Assembly (NCBI RefSeq): GCF_002001165.1
Contig: NZ_MUNQ01000005.1
Span: 186,001 to 250,000 of the forward strand
Direction of reading: 5' to 3'
Length of the DNA: 64,000 bases
From: Rhodanobacter sp. C05
GTDB taxonomy: Bacteria; Pseudomonadota; Gammaproteobacteria; Xanthomonadales; Rhodanobacteraceae
Positions 44,295 through 52,760 of the stretch are shown here, in pieces (positions within the stretch are counted from its first letter, which is position 1; each line of letters starts with the position of its first letter). Under the pieces are notes generated by a model. The model was not told the DNA's origin. It was given only the letters and a program-made list of their open reading frames with translations, and did not search any database. A program made the position numbers and the translations under genes.

Positions 44295-45937
44295 CGCCGC
44301 TCAAGGTGGTGCCACGACTGCTGCGGGTCGCCTCGGTCCTGTTGGCGTACCGGCTCGATGAGCTGGTCGACGCCGCACATCTGTATCGTCCGCTGAAACT
44401 GCTGCGGCCGCTGCTGGCGCGTCCGCGCGTCAACGTGGCGCAGCTGCCGCGCGGCGAACGGCTGCGACTGGCGCTGACCGAACTGGGGCCGATCTTCGTC
44501 AAGGCCGGCCAGGTGCTGTCGACCCGACGCGACCTGATACCGGCCGACATCGCCGACGAATTGTCACTGCTGCAGGATCAGGTCGCGCCGTTCCCCGGCA
44601 GCGAAGCGCGCGCAATCGTCGAGCGCGAACTGAAATCACCGGTTGGCCAGTTGTACGCCCGATTCGACGAAACGCCGCTGGCCTCCGCCTCGATCGCGCA
44701 GGTACATGCGGCCACGCTGCACGACGGTCGCGAGGTCGTGGTGAAGGTGCTGCGCCCAGGCATCGACGCACAGATCGCGCGCGATGTGAAACTGCTGCAC
44801 TCACTCGGCGAGCTGGCCCAGCGCTGGCATCCGAACGCCGACAAGATCCGTCCGCTCGACGTGGTCGCCGAAGTCGAGAAGATGCTGGAGAACGAGCTGG
44901 ACCTGCAGCGCGAAGGCGCCAGCGCCAGCCTGCTCAAGCGCAACTTCGAGAGCGGCGTGGATCTGTACGTGCCGGCCGTGCACTGGGAGCTGACCGCACA
45001 GCGCGTGCTGACGCTGGAGCGCGTGCATGGCATCAGCAGCGACGACATTGCCGCGATCGATGCCGCCGGTCTCGACCGCAAGGCACTCGCAGCAAAAGGC
45101 GTGCGGGTGTTCTACGAGCAGGTCTTTCGCGACAACTTCTTCCACGCCGATGCCCACCCCGGCAATATCTGGGTCGATCCGACACGTACCGGCGAGCCGC
45201 GTTTCATCGCGCTGGATTTCGGCATCATGGGTTCGCTGCCGGAGGCCGACCAGTACTGGCTGGCGCAGAACTTCATCGCCCTGTTCGAACGCGACTACGC
45301 ACGCATCGCGCAGCTGCATGTCGCCGCCGGCTGGATGCCGGCCGATGTGCGAATGGACGAACTCGAAGCCGCGGTGCGCACGGTGTGCGAGCCGTACTTC
45401 ACCCGTCCGCTGTCGCAGATCTCGCTGGCCGAGCTGGTAGTGAAGCTGTTCCAGACCGCGCGCCGCTTCGAGCTGACGTTGCAGCCACAGCTGATCCTGC
45501 TGCAGAAGACCCTGCTGAACATCGAAGGCGTCGGCCGCATGCTCGATCCGGACATCGACATCTGGGCAGTCGCGCATCCGGTGCTCAAACGCATCCTGCG
45601 CGAGCGCTACAGCCCGCTGCGCACCTTGCGCGACGTGCGCAAGCGGCTGCCTGAGTGGCTGCACATTGCGCCACAACTCCCGGAACTCGTGCGCGATGCG
45701 TTGCGTCAGATCGGCCGCGGCGAACAGCGCAGCGTGAGCGATCCGCAGGCACTCCAGCTGCTGCGCGAGAATGCCCAGCGTCTGCACAAGCTGCTCGCCT
45801 GCAGTCTGCTTGGGATGGCATTGCTGATCGCCTCCGCGCTCCTATGGACGAGGGCACCGCAATACGGCAGCTGGCCGCCACTGCTTGCCGGCGTCGCCGG
45901 TCTGCTGACCTTCGCCATCGGCTGGCCGCGCCGCTAA
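44291..45937 (+). CDS. ubiB: Ubiquinone biosynthesis regulatory ATPase UbiB
   Basis: 548-residue atypical kinase-like ATPase needed for ubiquinone synthesis at the inner membrane. The UbiB signatures are [19 protein letters not shown] (KxGQ), the Ala-rich [11 protein letters not shown] loop, [10 protein letters not shown] and ALDFGIMG (the DFG equivalent). Two C-terminal membrane spans (about 500-545) anchor the protein. The start is GTG at 44291, overlapping the ubiJ stop. A perfect palindrome lies 8 bases behind the stop and could end the transcript. Confidence 0.96.
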   Translation: MTPLKVVPRLLRVASVLLAYRLDELVDAAHLYRPLKLLRPLLARPRVNVAQLPRGERLRLALTELGPIFVKAGQVLSTRRDLIPADIADELSLLQDQVAPFPGSEARAIVERELKSPVGQLYARFDETPLASASIAQVHAATLHDGREVVVKVLRPGIDAQIARDVKLLHSLGELAQRWHPNADKIRPLDVVAEVEKMLENELDLQREGASASLLKRNFESGVDLYVPAVHWELTAQRVLTLERVHGISSDDIAAIDAAGLDRKALAAKGVRVFYEQVFRDNFFHADAHPGNIWVDPTRTGEPRFIALDFGIMGSLPEADQYWLAQNFIALFERDYARIAQLHVAAGWMPADVRMDELEAAVRTVCEPYFTRPLSQISLAELVVKLFQTARRFELTLQPQLILLQKTLLNIEGVGRMLDPDIDIWAVAHPVLKRILRERYSPLRTLRDVRKRLPEWLHIAPQLPELVRDALRQIGRGEQRSVSDPQALQLLRENAQRLHKLLACSLLGMALLIASALLWTRAPQYGSWPPLLAGVAGLLTFAIGWPRR

Positions 45938-45945
45938 CTTTTTGC

Positions 45946-45972
45946 CCCTCCCCTGCTTGCAGCAGGGGAGGG
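45946..45972. repeat. Intergenic palindrome, CTCCCCTGC family, copy 2
   Basis: Perfect 11-bp arms CCCTCCCCTGC and GCAGGGGAGGG with a 5-base loop, between ubiB and truC. It shares the core with the palindrome at 22431-22458. It may work as a terminator-like hairpin for ubiB or belong to a REP-type family. Confidence 0.6.
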
Positions 45973-45990
45973 AATAAATACGGCACCGCC

Positions 45991-46740
45991 ATGACACCGA
46001 TTGAAATTCTCTACCAGGACGACGCGCTGATCGCGGTGAACAAACCGGCGAACCTCGCCGTGCATCGCTCGAAGATGGTCGGCAACGCGGAGGAATTCCT
46101 GATCGACCAGATGCGCGAGCAGATCGGCGACAGTGTGTATCTGGCGCACCGGCTCGATCGCGCCACCAGCGGCGTGCTGCTGATCGCGCGCAGCAAGGAC
46201 GTCGCCGCCGCGCTCGGCGAACAGTTCATGGGCCGTTCGGTACGCAAGCAGTATCTGGTGGTGGTGCGCGGCTGGCCCGACCCGCTGGAAGGCGTGATCG
46301 ACTATCCGCTGCCCGGCTCGCGCGAGACCGGGCCGCGGCGCGAGGCACGCACGCAGTACCAGCGACTGGCCACCATCGAAGTACCGATCGAGCTGGGCCG
46401 CTATCCGCAGCAGCGTTACGCGCTGGTGCTGGCCGAGCCGGAGAGTGGTCGCTTCCGGCAGATCCGCAAGCATCTGGCGCATATCCATCACCCGGTCATC
46501 GGTGACTGCCAGCATGGCCGCGGCGATCACAACCGGCTGTACAAGCAATGCTTCGGATGTCACCGCATGCTGCTGCATGCGTGGCGACTACATTTCGCAC
46601 ACCCGCTCAGCGGTCAGGCGATGCAGATCGAGGCACCGCTTGATCATGAATACACGGCCCTGCTCGATCGTTTCGGCTGGCCGCGACCACCCTTCGACGA
46701 GGACGCGCTTGCCTCTACAAGCCACCCGGTCGCCAGCTAG
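45991..46740 (+). CDS. truC: tRNA pseudouridine(65) synthase TruC
   Basis: 249-residue RluA-family pseudouridine synthase. The catalytic Asp is in AHRLDRATSGVLL, and the domain order (VNKPANLAVHRS, KQYLVVVRGWP, RQIRKHLAHIHHPVIGD) is that of TruC, the shorter member without an S4 domain. The HRMLLHAWRLHF block supports this assignment over RluA. The ATG at 45991 gives the family start. It converts U65 of certain tRNAs. arfB follows after 9 bases. Confidence 0.9.
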   Translation: MTPIEILYQDDALIAVNKPANLAVHRSKMVGNAEEFLIDQMREQIGDSVYLAHRLDRATSGVLLIARSKDVAAALGEQFMGRSVRKQYLVVVRGWPDPLEGVIDYPLPGSRETGPRREARTQYQRLATIEVPIELGRYPQQRYALVLAEPESGRFRQIRKHLAHIHHPVIGDCQHGRGDHNRLYKQCFGCHRMLLHAWRLHFAHPLSGQAMQIEAPLDHEYTALLDRFGWPRPPFDEDALASTSHPVAS

Positions 46741-46749
46741 ACTGCCGCC

Positions 46750-47172
46750 ATGTTGATCGTCAGCCCCAGCATCACCCTGCCCGAGTCCGAACTGGTCGAG
46801 CGCTTCCTGCGCGCGGACGGCCCCGGCGGCCAGCATGTGAACCGCACCGAGAGTGCGGTAGAGCTGCGTTTCGACGTGATCAACTCGCCGTCACTGCCGG
46901 AAGAAATCCGCACGCGGTTGCTGGCGCGGCGCGACCGCCGGTTGACCAGCGAAGGCGTGCTGGTCATCCAGGCACGCCGCTTCCGCGATCAGGCACGCAA
47001 CCGTGATGACGTGCGTGAGCGATTGGTCGAGATCATCCGCGGCGTCCTTGTCCCGCCGAAGAAACGCGTCGCCACCAAACCGACCCGCGCCTCGAAAGAA
47101 CGCAGGCTGGTCGGCAAGCAACAGCGCGGCAAGATCAAGCAGGCACGTTCGCGAAAACCGGATTTCGAATGA
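46750..47172 (+). CDS. arfB: Alternative ribosome-rescue factor ArfB (YaeJ)
   Basis: 140-residue peptidyl-tRNA hydrolase. The GGQ motif is at residues 26-28 inside RADGPGGQHVNRT. A catalytic domain of about 110 residues is followed by a basic C-terminal tail (KKRVATKPTRASKERR, KQQRGKIKQARSRK) that in ArfB enters the empty mRNA channel of stalled ribosomes. Its ATG is 9 bases from truC, and its TGA overlaps the next ATG (ATGA), so the acyltransferase is translationally coupled. Confidence 0.95.
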   Translation: MLIVSPSITLPESELVERFLRADGPGGQHVNRTESAVELRFDVINSPSLPEEIRTRLLARRDRRLTSEGVLVIQARRFRDQARNRDDVRERLVEIIRGVLVPPKKRVATKPTRASKERRLVGKQQRGKIKQARSRKPDFE

Positions 47173-47768
47173 ACGGTCATCTTCTGACGCCTACCCAACT
47201 GCCACTGCAGATGCCGTCGTTGCGCGATGGATGGCAGCGCCGCGTCTGCCGTGGCGTGCTTCGTCTAGGCGGCTGGAGTCTGGTCGGCGAGTTTCCGGAT
47301 GTACCCAAGTTGGTGCTGATCGCCGCGCCACATTCGTCCTGGTGGGACGGCGTCTGGGGCCTGTTGATCAAGGTGGCGATCGGTGCCGATGTGCACTTCA
47401 TGGCCAAGCAGGAGCTGTTCCGCTGGCCGCTCGGCGGCCTGCTGCGCCGACTAGGCGGCATGGCCATCGATCGTGGTGCCGCCAAGGGCGTGGTTGAGCA
47501 GATGATCGATCAGTTCCGCCAACGCGAAAGACTCTGGCTTGGCATCGCACCTGAAGGCACGCGCAAACCGGTGAAGCGCTGGAAGAGCGGCTTCTGGCAC
47601 ATCGCCCACGACGCCGGCGTACCGATCTTCCCGGTTGCCTTCCACTATCCCGACAAGACCATCCACCTGGGCCCATTGTTCGAGACCAGCGCCGACATGG
47701 ATTCGGACATGACGCGCCTGCATGCGTGGTACGCGCCGTTCAAGGGCAAACATCGCAACGTGGATTAG
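47169..47768 (+). CDS. Lysophospholipid acyltransferase (PlsC-like) family protein
   Basis: 199-residue acyltransferase. The HX4D motif is HSSWWD near residue 55. The second motif is the FMAKQELFRWPLGGLLRRLGG block, the third APEGTRKP and the fourth VPIFPVAFHY. It has no clear membrane span, unlike larger PlsC proteins, and could work on lysophospholipid or ornithine-lipid precursors. The ATG overlaps the arfB stop by four bases, suggesting coupled translation without an obvious functional link. Confidence 0.9.
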   Translation: MNGHLLTPTQLPLQMPSLRDGWQRRVCRGVLRLGGWSLVGEFPDVPKLVLIAAPHSSWWDGVWGLLIKVAIGADVHFMAKQELFRWPLGGLLRRLGGMAIDRGAAKGVVEQMIDQFRQRERLWLGIAPEGTRKPVKRWKSGFWHIAHDAGVPIFPVAFHYPDKTIHLGPLFETSADMDSDMTRLHAWYAPFKGKHRNVD

Positions 47769-47798
47769 ACTGGCGACATACTCAGGGACGGAAGGCTC

Positions 47799-48548
47799 AT
47801 GAAAACCATGCTGCTACATGTCTTGATGCTGGTCTTGATCCTGGTCTTGACGCCGGCCTGCATGGCCGCACAGGACTGGAAAGCCGTTGGACCACCGGTT
47901 ACCGCCTCCCTGGACGTCGATGCCCAGGGGCAAGTCGTGCACGCGCAATTCCTGGGCAAGGATGTTTTGCCGCAGCTGCAGGAACTGGTAGGCCAAACCA
48001 CCCGCAACTGGCGATTTATACCTGCAACGGCAAGCGGCAAGCCTGTGCCATCCCGCACTTACGCACTGTTTCGTGTGGAGATGGGCAAGATCGATGGCAA
48101 CCAGCAATTGCGGCTGCACTACATGATGCATGGCCCCGGCCAGGTCTTTTTCGAACCGCCCGTATATCCCCCGGAAATGCTCAAGCAGCTCGTCGGGGGG
48201 TCGGTCATCGTGGCATTCGACGTCAATGGCGACGGCAACGTATCCAATGTTCACGTTGCCACCGCCGAGACCAGTTATGGCGTAAGCGGTGCCGCGCTCT
48301 ACAAGGCATCGATCAGCGCAGCCGAGAAAGACATGTTCTTGCCGGAACTGGTCGATGGCCGGCCCGTGGTCACTCACATGCGCGTGCCATTCAACTTTGC
48401 CATTGTTGGGCATGATGCAGGCAATCTGCGCCATGCATCAGATGCCCCTCATGACAACGTTGGCAAGGACAGCATCGACGTGACTCATTTCGCCGACATC
48501 CCGGTCGCCCTGGACAGCCCCCTGAGGCTCGTGGCGATGCAACCCTAA
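47799..48548 (+). CDS. Exported protein with TonB-C-like domain
   Basis: 249-residue protein with a signal peptide (about residues 1-23, MLVLILVLTPACMA; a Cys at 21 could make it a lipoprotein). Residues 125-190 (PPVYPPEMLKQLVGGSVIVA, then FDVNGDGNVSNVHV) resemble the TonB C-terminal domain, and residues 35-85 show a weaker repeat of the same fold. Unlike true TonB it has no N-terminal anchor with a Pro-rich stretch, so energy transduction is unlikely. A role in the envelope is inferred; the partner is unknown. Confidence 0.75.
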   Translation: MKTMLLHVLMLVLILVLTPACMAAQDWKAVGPPVTASLDVDAQGQVVHAQFLGKDVLPQLQELVGQTTRNWRFIPATASGKPVPSRTYALFRVEMGKIDGNQQLRLHYMMHGPGQVFFEPPVYPPEMLKQLVGGSVIVAFDVNGDGNVSNVHVATAETSYGVSGAALYKASISAAEKDMFLPELVDGRPVVTHMRVPFNFAIVGHDAGNLRHASDAPHDNVGKDSIDVTHFADIPVALDSPLRLVAMQP

Positions 48549-48585
48549 CCGGGCGTTGCGTGATTTGCCGCCAGGAACACAGGGG

Positions 48586-49623
48586 TCACCGCCCCGAATG
48601 TCCTGGCTCGTCATAGTCCCGTGTAAGCAGACCGGGACGAATCAAGTCGATGAAGGCACGCGCCTCCGCGCTGAGGAACTTGCCCTTGCGCATCACCACG
48701 CCGTAGCTGCGCTGCGGGAAGTACTGTTTCATGTTGCGCACGGCCAGCCGGGCATGGTCGGCTTCGGTTATGCAGATGCCGGTGACGATCGAGATACCCA
48801 TGCCCATCGCCACGTATTCCTTGATCACGTCCCAGCCGCCCACCTCGATCGCCACGTGGTACGGCACCTGGCGTTGCTGGAATACCAGGTCGACCAAACG
48901 ATAGGTGGATAGCCGCTGCGGCGGCAGGATCAGCCCGTACGGCGACAGGTCCTCCAGCGTGATCTTCTCCTTCGCCGCCAGCGGATGATCTGGCGGCATG
49001 ATCAGCATCGGGTCGTAGTGATGCACCGGCGCCCAGGCGATGTCGTTCGGCACGTCCAGCATCGAGCCGACTGCAAAATCGGCATCGTCCGCGCGCAGCA
49101 GCGCCATGCCGTCCTTGCCGGTGACATTGGCCAGCTGCAGCTGCACCGCGGGAAAGCGTTCGCGAAAGCGGCGTACCAGCTCGGGCAGCAGGTACTGGAT
49201 GGTCGAGGTACCGGCCGCGATGGTCAGCCGGCCACCCTGCAGTCCCTGCACCCGACTCTGGAAATCACGGTCGAGCGTTTCCCAGCCCTCGACCAATGGC
49301 CGCGCCAGCTCATACAGCGCCTCGCCGGCATCGGTGAGGTTGATGCGGCGGCGCCGACGCTCGACCAGGCTCACGCCCAATTCCCGCTCCAGCGCCTGCA
49401 GCAGCAGGCTGATCGTGGGTTGCGACAAATACAGCGCCTCCGCGGCACGTGTCAGCGTGCCCAGTTTCACCACGCTGACGAAGGCACGCAGCTGCTTGTG
49501 ACGGTTGCCCTTGTAGTAGAAGCGACCGCCGACCTCATGCGTCGAATCACCACCGCCAGGCTTTTTTGTTGCACTGCGGCGGCTTTTTTTGGCCTTGTTC
49601 AGCGAAATGGCAGATGGTTTCAT
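48586..49623 (-). CDS. LysR family regulator divergent from the glyoxylate-shunt genes
   Basis: 345-residue LysR-type regulator. A basic N-terminal extension of about 40 residues precedes the helix-turn-helix (about 45-100: QLRAFVSVVKLGTLTRAAEA, then LYLSQPTISLLLQALERELG). The effector-binding domain runs from about 125 to 330 and looks CysB/Cbl-like (YLLPELVRRFRERFP, GMGISIVTG). The extension is Lys/Arg-rich and may start later than annotated. Divergence from aceB with 123 bp between makes it the probable regulator of aceBA. Confidence 0.9.
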   Translation of the reverse strand: MKPSAISLNKAKKSRRSATKKPGGGDSTHEVGGRFYYKGNRHKQLRAFVSVVKLGTLTRAAEALYLSQPTISLLLQALERELGVSLVERRRRRINLTDAGEALYELARPLVEGWETLDRDFQSRVQGLQGGRLTIAAGTSTIQYLLPELVRRFRERFPAVQLQLANVTGKDGMALLRADDADFAVGSMLDVPNDIAWAPVHHYDPMLIMPPDHPLAAKEKITLEDLSPYGLILPPQRLSTYRLVDLVFQQRQVPYHVAIEVGGWDVIKEYVAMGMGISIVTGICITEADHARLAVRNMKQYFPQRSYGVVMRKGKFLSAEARAFIDLIRPGLLTRDYDEPGHSGR

Positions 49624-49630
49624 TCCATCA

Positions 49631-49680
49631 TTTCAATACTTTAGGATAGTTATTGTCAATGCTCATATAAATGATTGAAA
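49631..49680. promoter_or_regulatory. AT-rich divergent promoter region with inverted repeat
   Basis: TTTCAAT (49631-49637) and ATTGAAA (49674-49680) form an inverted repeat in a strongly AT-rich patch between lysR and aceB. This is a likely LysR-type binding region; individual -10/-35 boxes are not clear. Confidence 0.35.
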
Positions 49681-49746
49681 CATTCACTTTGTCAAATAGA
49701 TGATTCATGACCTAGCTTCGAGCCACCCAGAGAACGGAGCGAAGTC

Positions 49747-51375
49747 ATGGCAGTACCCAGGGAACGACTCGACACAGGCACGGTTGAAATCCATGCCGAT
49801 CGCAGCGGTTACGAAAGCATCCTGACGCCCGCTGCACTGGGTTTTCTGGCGCAGCTGCATCGTCAGTTCGAGTCCACGCGGCAGCGCCTGCTGCAGGCCC
49901 GACGCGTCCGCCAGGCCAGCTACGATGCCGGCGCACTGCCGGACTTCCGCGTCGATACCACCGCGATCCGCGAGTCGGACTGGCACGTGGCGCCGATTCC
50001 GGCTGCACTGCAGGATCGCCGCGTCGAGATCACCGGCCCGGTCGAGCGCAAGATGATCATCAACGCGCTGAACTCCGGCGCGAAGGTGTTCATGGCCGAC
50101 TTCGAGGATTCCTCGGCACCGACGTTCGCGAATCAGCTCGACGGCCAGCTCAACCTGCGCGACGCGGTGAACGGCACCATCGAACTCACTACGGCCGAAG
50201 GCAAGCAGTACCGCGTCAATGCCAATCCCGCCGTGCTGGTGGTGCGTCCACGCGGCTGGCACCTGCACGACAAGTTCTTCAGCGTAGATGGCGAGCCGGT
50301 GGCCGGCGCGCTGGTCGACTTCGGCCTGTTCGTGTTCCACAACGCCCGTGCGTTGCATACCCGCGATCGCGGCCCGTACTTCTACCTGCCCAAGCTGGAG
50401 GCGATGGAAGAGGCCGCGCTGTGGGACGAGGTGATGGCGCTGGCAGAAAGTGAATTGAACCTGCCGACCGGTTGCATGAAAGCCACCGTGCTGATCGAGA
50501 CCTTGCCGGCGGCGTTCCAGATGCACGAGATCCTGCACGCGTTGCGTGGCCGCATCGTCGGCCTCAACTGCGGTCGCTGGGATTACATCTTCTCGTATCT
50601 GAAAACCCTGCGCGGCCATCGCGACCGCCTGCTGCCGGAACGCGGCCAGGTGCTGATGACCGTGCCGTTCCTGAAGGCCTATTCGGAGCTGCTGATCCAG
50701 ACCTGCCACCGCCGCGGCGCGTTCGCGATGGGCGGCATGGCGGCGCAAATCCCGATCAAGGGTGATGACGCCGCCAACGAAGCCGCACTGGCCAAGGTGC
50801 GCAGCGACAAGCTGCGCGAGGTGCAGGCCGGCCATGACGGTACCTGGGTGGCACACCCCGCGCTGGTGCCGGTGGCGCAGCAGATTTTCGACCAGTACAT
50901 GCCCGCGCCAAACCAGCTCGACGTACTGCGCACGGATGTGCAGGTGAGCCGCGAGCAACTGCTCGCCGCGCCGAACGGCACCATCAGCCGCGCCGGTTTC
51001 GACAACAACGTCGAGGTCTGCCTGCGCTACACCGCGGCATGGTTGGGCGGCCTCGGCTGCGTACCGATCCATCACTTGATGGAAGACGCCGCCACCGCCG
51101 AGATCGCCCGCGCGCAGCTGTGGCAATGGCTGCACCATGCCGATGTTCCGGACGACGGGACGTCGGCCGGGGGTGCGCTGGAGTTTCCCGACCACGCACC
51201 GATCGACTTCGCCCTGTTCGATCACGCACTCGCTGCACATGCCCATCGCCTGCGCGACAGCCAGCACCCCGGCGCCGCACGCGCCGATGCCGCCGCCGCC
51301 CTGCTTTCCGCCCTGACACATGCCGACCAGCTCGGCAACTTCCTCACCCTGCCGGCCTACGACCAGCTCGGCTGA
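49747..51375 (+). CDS. aceB: Malate synthase A
   Basis: 542-residue malate synthase that condenses glyoxylate with acetyl-CoA, the second step of the glyoxylate shunt. Signatures: [30 protein letters not shown] with the catalytic Arg, [13 protein letters not shown], and [14 protein letters not shown]. The late [15 protein letters not shown] is typical of form A. It is in the cytoplasm and co-directional with aceA (49-bp gap). The divergent LysR gene probably controls the pair. Confidence 0.97.
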   Translation: MAVPRERLDTGTVEIHADRSGYESILTPAALGFLAQLHRQFESTRQRLLQARRVRQASYDAGALPDFRVDTTAIRESDWHVAPIPAALQDRRVEITGPVERKMIINALNSGAKVFMADFEDSSAPTFANQLDGQLNLRDAVNGTIELTTAEGKQYRVNANPAVLVVRPRGWHLHDKFFSVDGEPVAGALVDFGLFVFHNARALHTRDRGPYFYLPKLEAMEEAALWDEVMALAESELNLPTGCMKATVLIETLPAAFQMHEILHALRGRIVGLNCGRWDYIFSYLKTLRGHRDRLLPERGQVLMTVPFLKAYSELLIQTCHRRGAFAMGGMAAQIPIKGDDAANEAALAKVRSDKLREVQAGHDGTWVAHPALVPVAQQIFDQYMPAPNQLDVLRTDVQVSREQLLAAPNGTISRAGFDNNVEVCLRYTAAWLGGLGCVPIHHLMEDAATAEIARAQLWQWLHHADVPDDGTSAGGALEFPDHAPIDFALFDHALAAHAHRLRDSQHPGAARADAAAALLSALTHADQLGNFLTLPAYDQLG

Positions 51376-51424
51376 CGCCTACCTGCCGAGCCTCGCACCA
51401 TCTTCGATTCCACGGAGCCACGCC

Positions 51425-52726
51425 ATGAAAAACACCACGCTGCCCACCGCCGAACAGATCACCCTGGATTGGAACAACAACACCCGCTGGACCGGCATCC
51501 AGCGCAACTACTCCGCCGAGGACGTGGTGCGTCTGCGCGGCACCGTCGCGGTCGAGCACTCGCTGGCCCGTCGCGGTGCCGAGCGGCTGTGGAAGTCGCT
51601 GCACAAGGAAGACTTCGTCAATGCGCTGGGTGCGCTGACCGGCAACCAGGCGATGCAGCAGGTCAAGGCCGGCCTGCAGGCGATTTACCTCAGCGGCTGG
51701 CAGGTCGCCGCCGACGCCAACGTGGCCGGCGAGATGTATCCCGACCAGTCGCTGTATCCGGCGAACTCGGTGCCGCTGGTGGTCAAGCGCATCAACAACA
51801 CCTTGCTGCGCGCCGACCAGCTGCACCATGCCGAAGGCAAGGACGATACCGACTGGCTGGTACCGATCGTGGCCGATGCCGAGGCCGGCTTCGGCGGTGT
51901 GCTGAATGCGTTCGAGCTGATGAAGGCGATGATCGAGGCCGGCGCTGCCGGTGTGCATTTCGAGGACCAGCTGGCCTCGGTGAAGAAGTGCGGCCACATG
52001 GGCGGCAAGGTGCTGGTGCCGACGCGCGAAGCGGTGGACAAGTTGAACGCTGCACGCCTCGCCGCCGACGTCGCCGGCGTGCCGACCCTGCTGGTAGCGC
52101 GCACCGATGCCGACGCGGCCGACCTGCTCACTTCGGACATCGACGACAACGACAAGGCATTCATCACCGGCGAGCGCACCGTGGAAGGTTTCTACCGCGT
52201 ACGCCCGGGCCTGGACCAGGCGATCAGCCGCGGCCTCGCCTACGCGCCATACGCTGACCTGATCTGGTGCGAGACGAGCAAGCCGAACCTGGAGGACGCA
52301 CGCAAGTTCGCCGAAGCGATCCACGCCAAGTTCCCGGGCAAGCTGCTCGCCTACAACTGCTCGCCCAGCTTCAACTGGAAGAAGAACCTGGACGACGCCA
52401 CCATCGCCCGCTTCCAGTGCGAACTGGGCGCAATGGGCTACAAGTTCCAGTTCATCACCCTGGCCGGTTTCCACAGCCTGAACTACGGCATGTTCGAACT
52501 TGCCCGTGGCTACGCGCGCCGCCAGATGACGGCCTTCGTCGAATTGCAGGAAAAGGAGTTCGCTGCCGCCGAGCACGGCTTCACCGCGGTGAAGCATCAG
52601 CGCGAAGTGGGTACGGGCTACTTCGATGCCGTGACGCAGACGATCCAGCAGGGCCAGTCTTCGACCACCGCACTGAAGGGGTCGACCGAGGAAGCGCAGT
52701 TCGCACCGCGCCACGCGGCTGCCTGA
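51425..52726 (+). CDS. aceA: Isocitrate lyase
   Basis: 433-residue isocitrate lyase that splits isocitrate into succinate and glyoxylate. The catalytic motif KKCGHMGGK places the active Cys at 189. Also conserved are [10 protein letters not shown] and [12 protein letters not shown], and the length matches the E. coli enzyme (434). Together with aceB it allows growth on acetate or fatty acids. The aceB stop is 49 bases upstream, and an 11-bp-stem hairpin follows the stop by 6 bases. Confidence 0.97.
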   Translation: MKNTTLPTAEQITLDWNNNTRWTGIQRNYSAEDVVRLRGTVAVEHSLARRGAERLWKSLHKEDFVNALGALTGNQAMQQVKAGLQAIYLSGWQVAADANVAGEMYPDQSLYPANSVPLVVKRINNTLLRADQLHHAEGKDDTDWLVPIVADAEAGFGGVLNAFELMKAMIEAGAAGVHFEDQLASVKKCGHMGGKVLVPTREAVDKLNAARLAADVAGVPTLLVARTDADAADLLTSDIDDNDKAFITGERTVEGFYRVRPGLDQAISRGLAYAPYADLIWCETSKPNLEDARKFAEAIHAKFPGKLLAYNCSPSFNWKKNLDDATIARFQCELGAMGYKFQFITLAGFHSLNYGMFELARGYARRQMTAFVELQEKEFAAAEHGFTAVKHQREVGTGYFDAVTQTIQQGQSSTTALKGSTEEAQFAPRHAAA

Positions 52727-52732
52727 AGCCAA

Positions 52733-52758
52733 GCGCTGCCCTGCACACAGGGCAGCGC
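52733..52758. terminator. Terminator hairpin between convergent aceA and antiporter genes
   Basis: Perfect 11-bp stem (arm GCGCTGCCCTG) with a CACA loop. It sits 6 bases behind aceA and 2 bases before the antiporter stop, so it can serve both directions. There is no long T-run on the plus strand. Confidence 0.65.
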
Positions 52759-52760
52759 GT

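Noticed and set aside
49705-51321. 538-codon minus-strand open frame opposite aceB
   Set aside because: Malate synthase is certain on the plus strand; the antisense product has no recognisable features.
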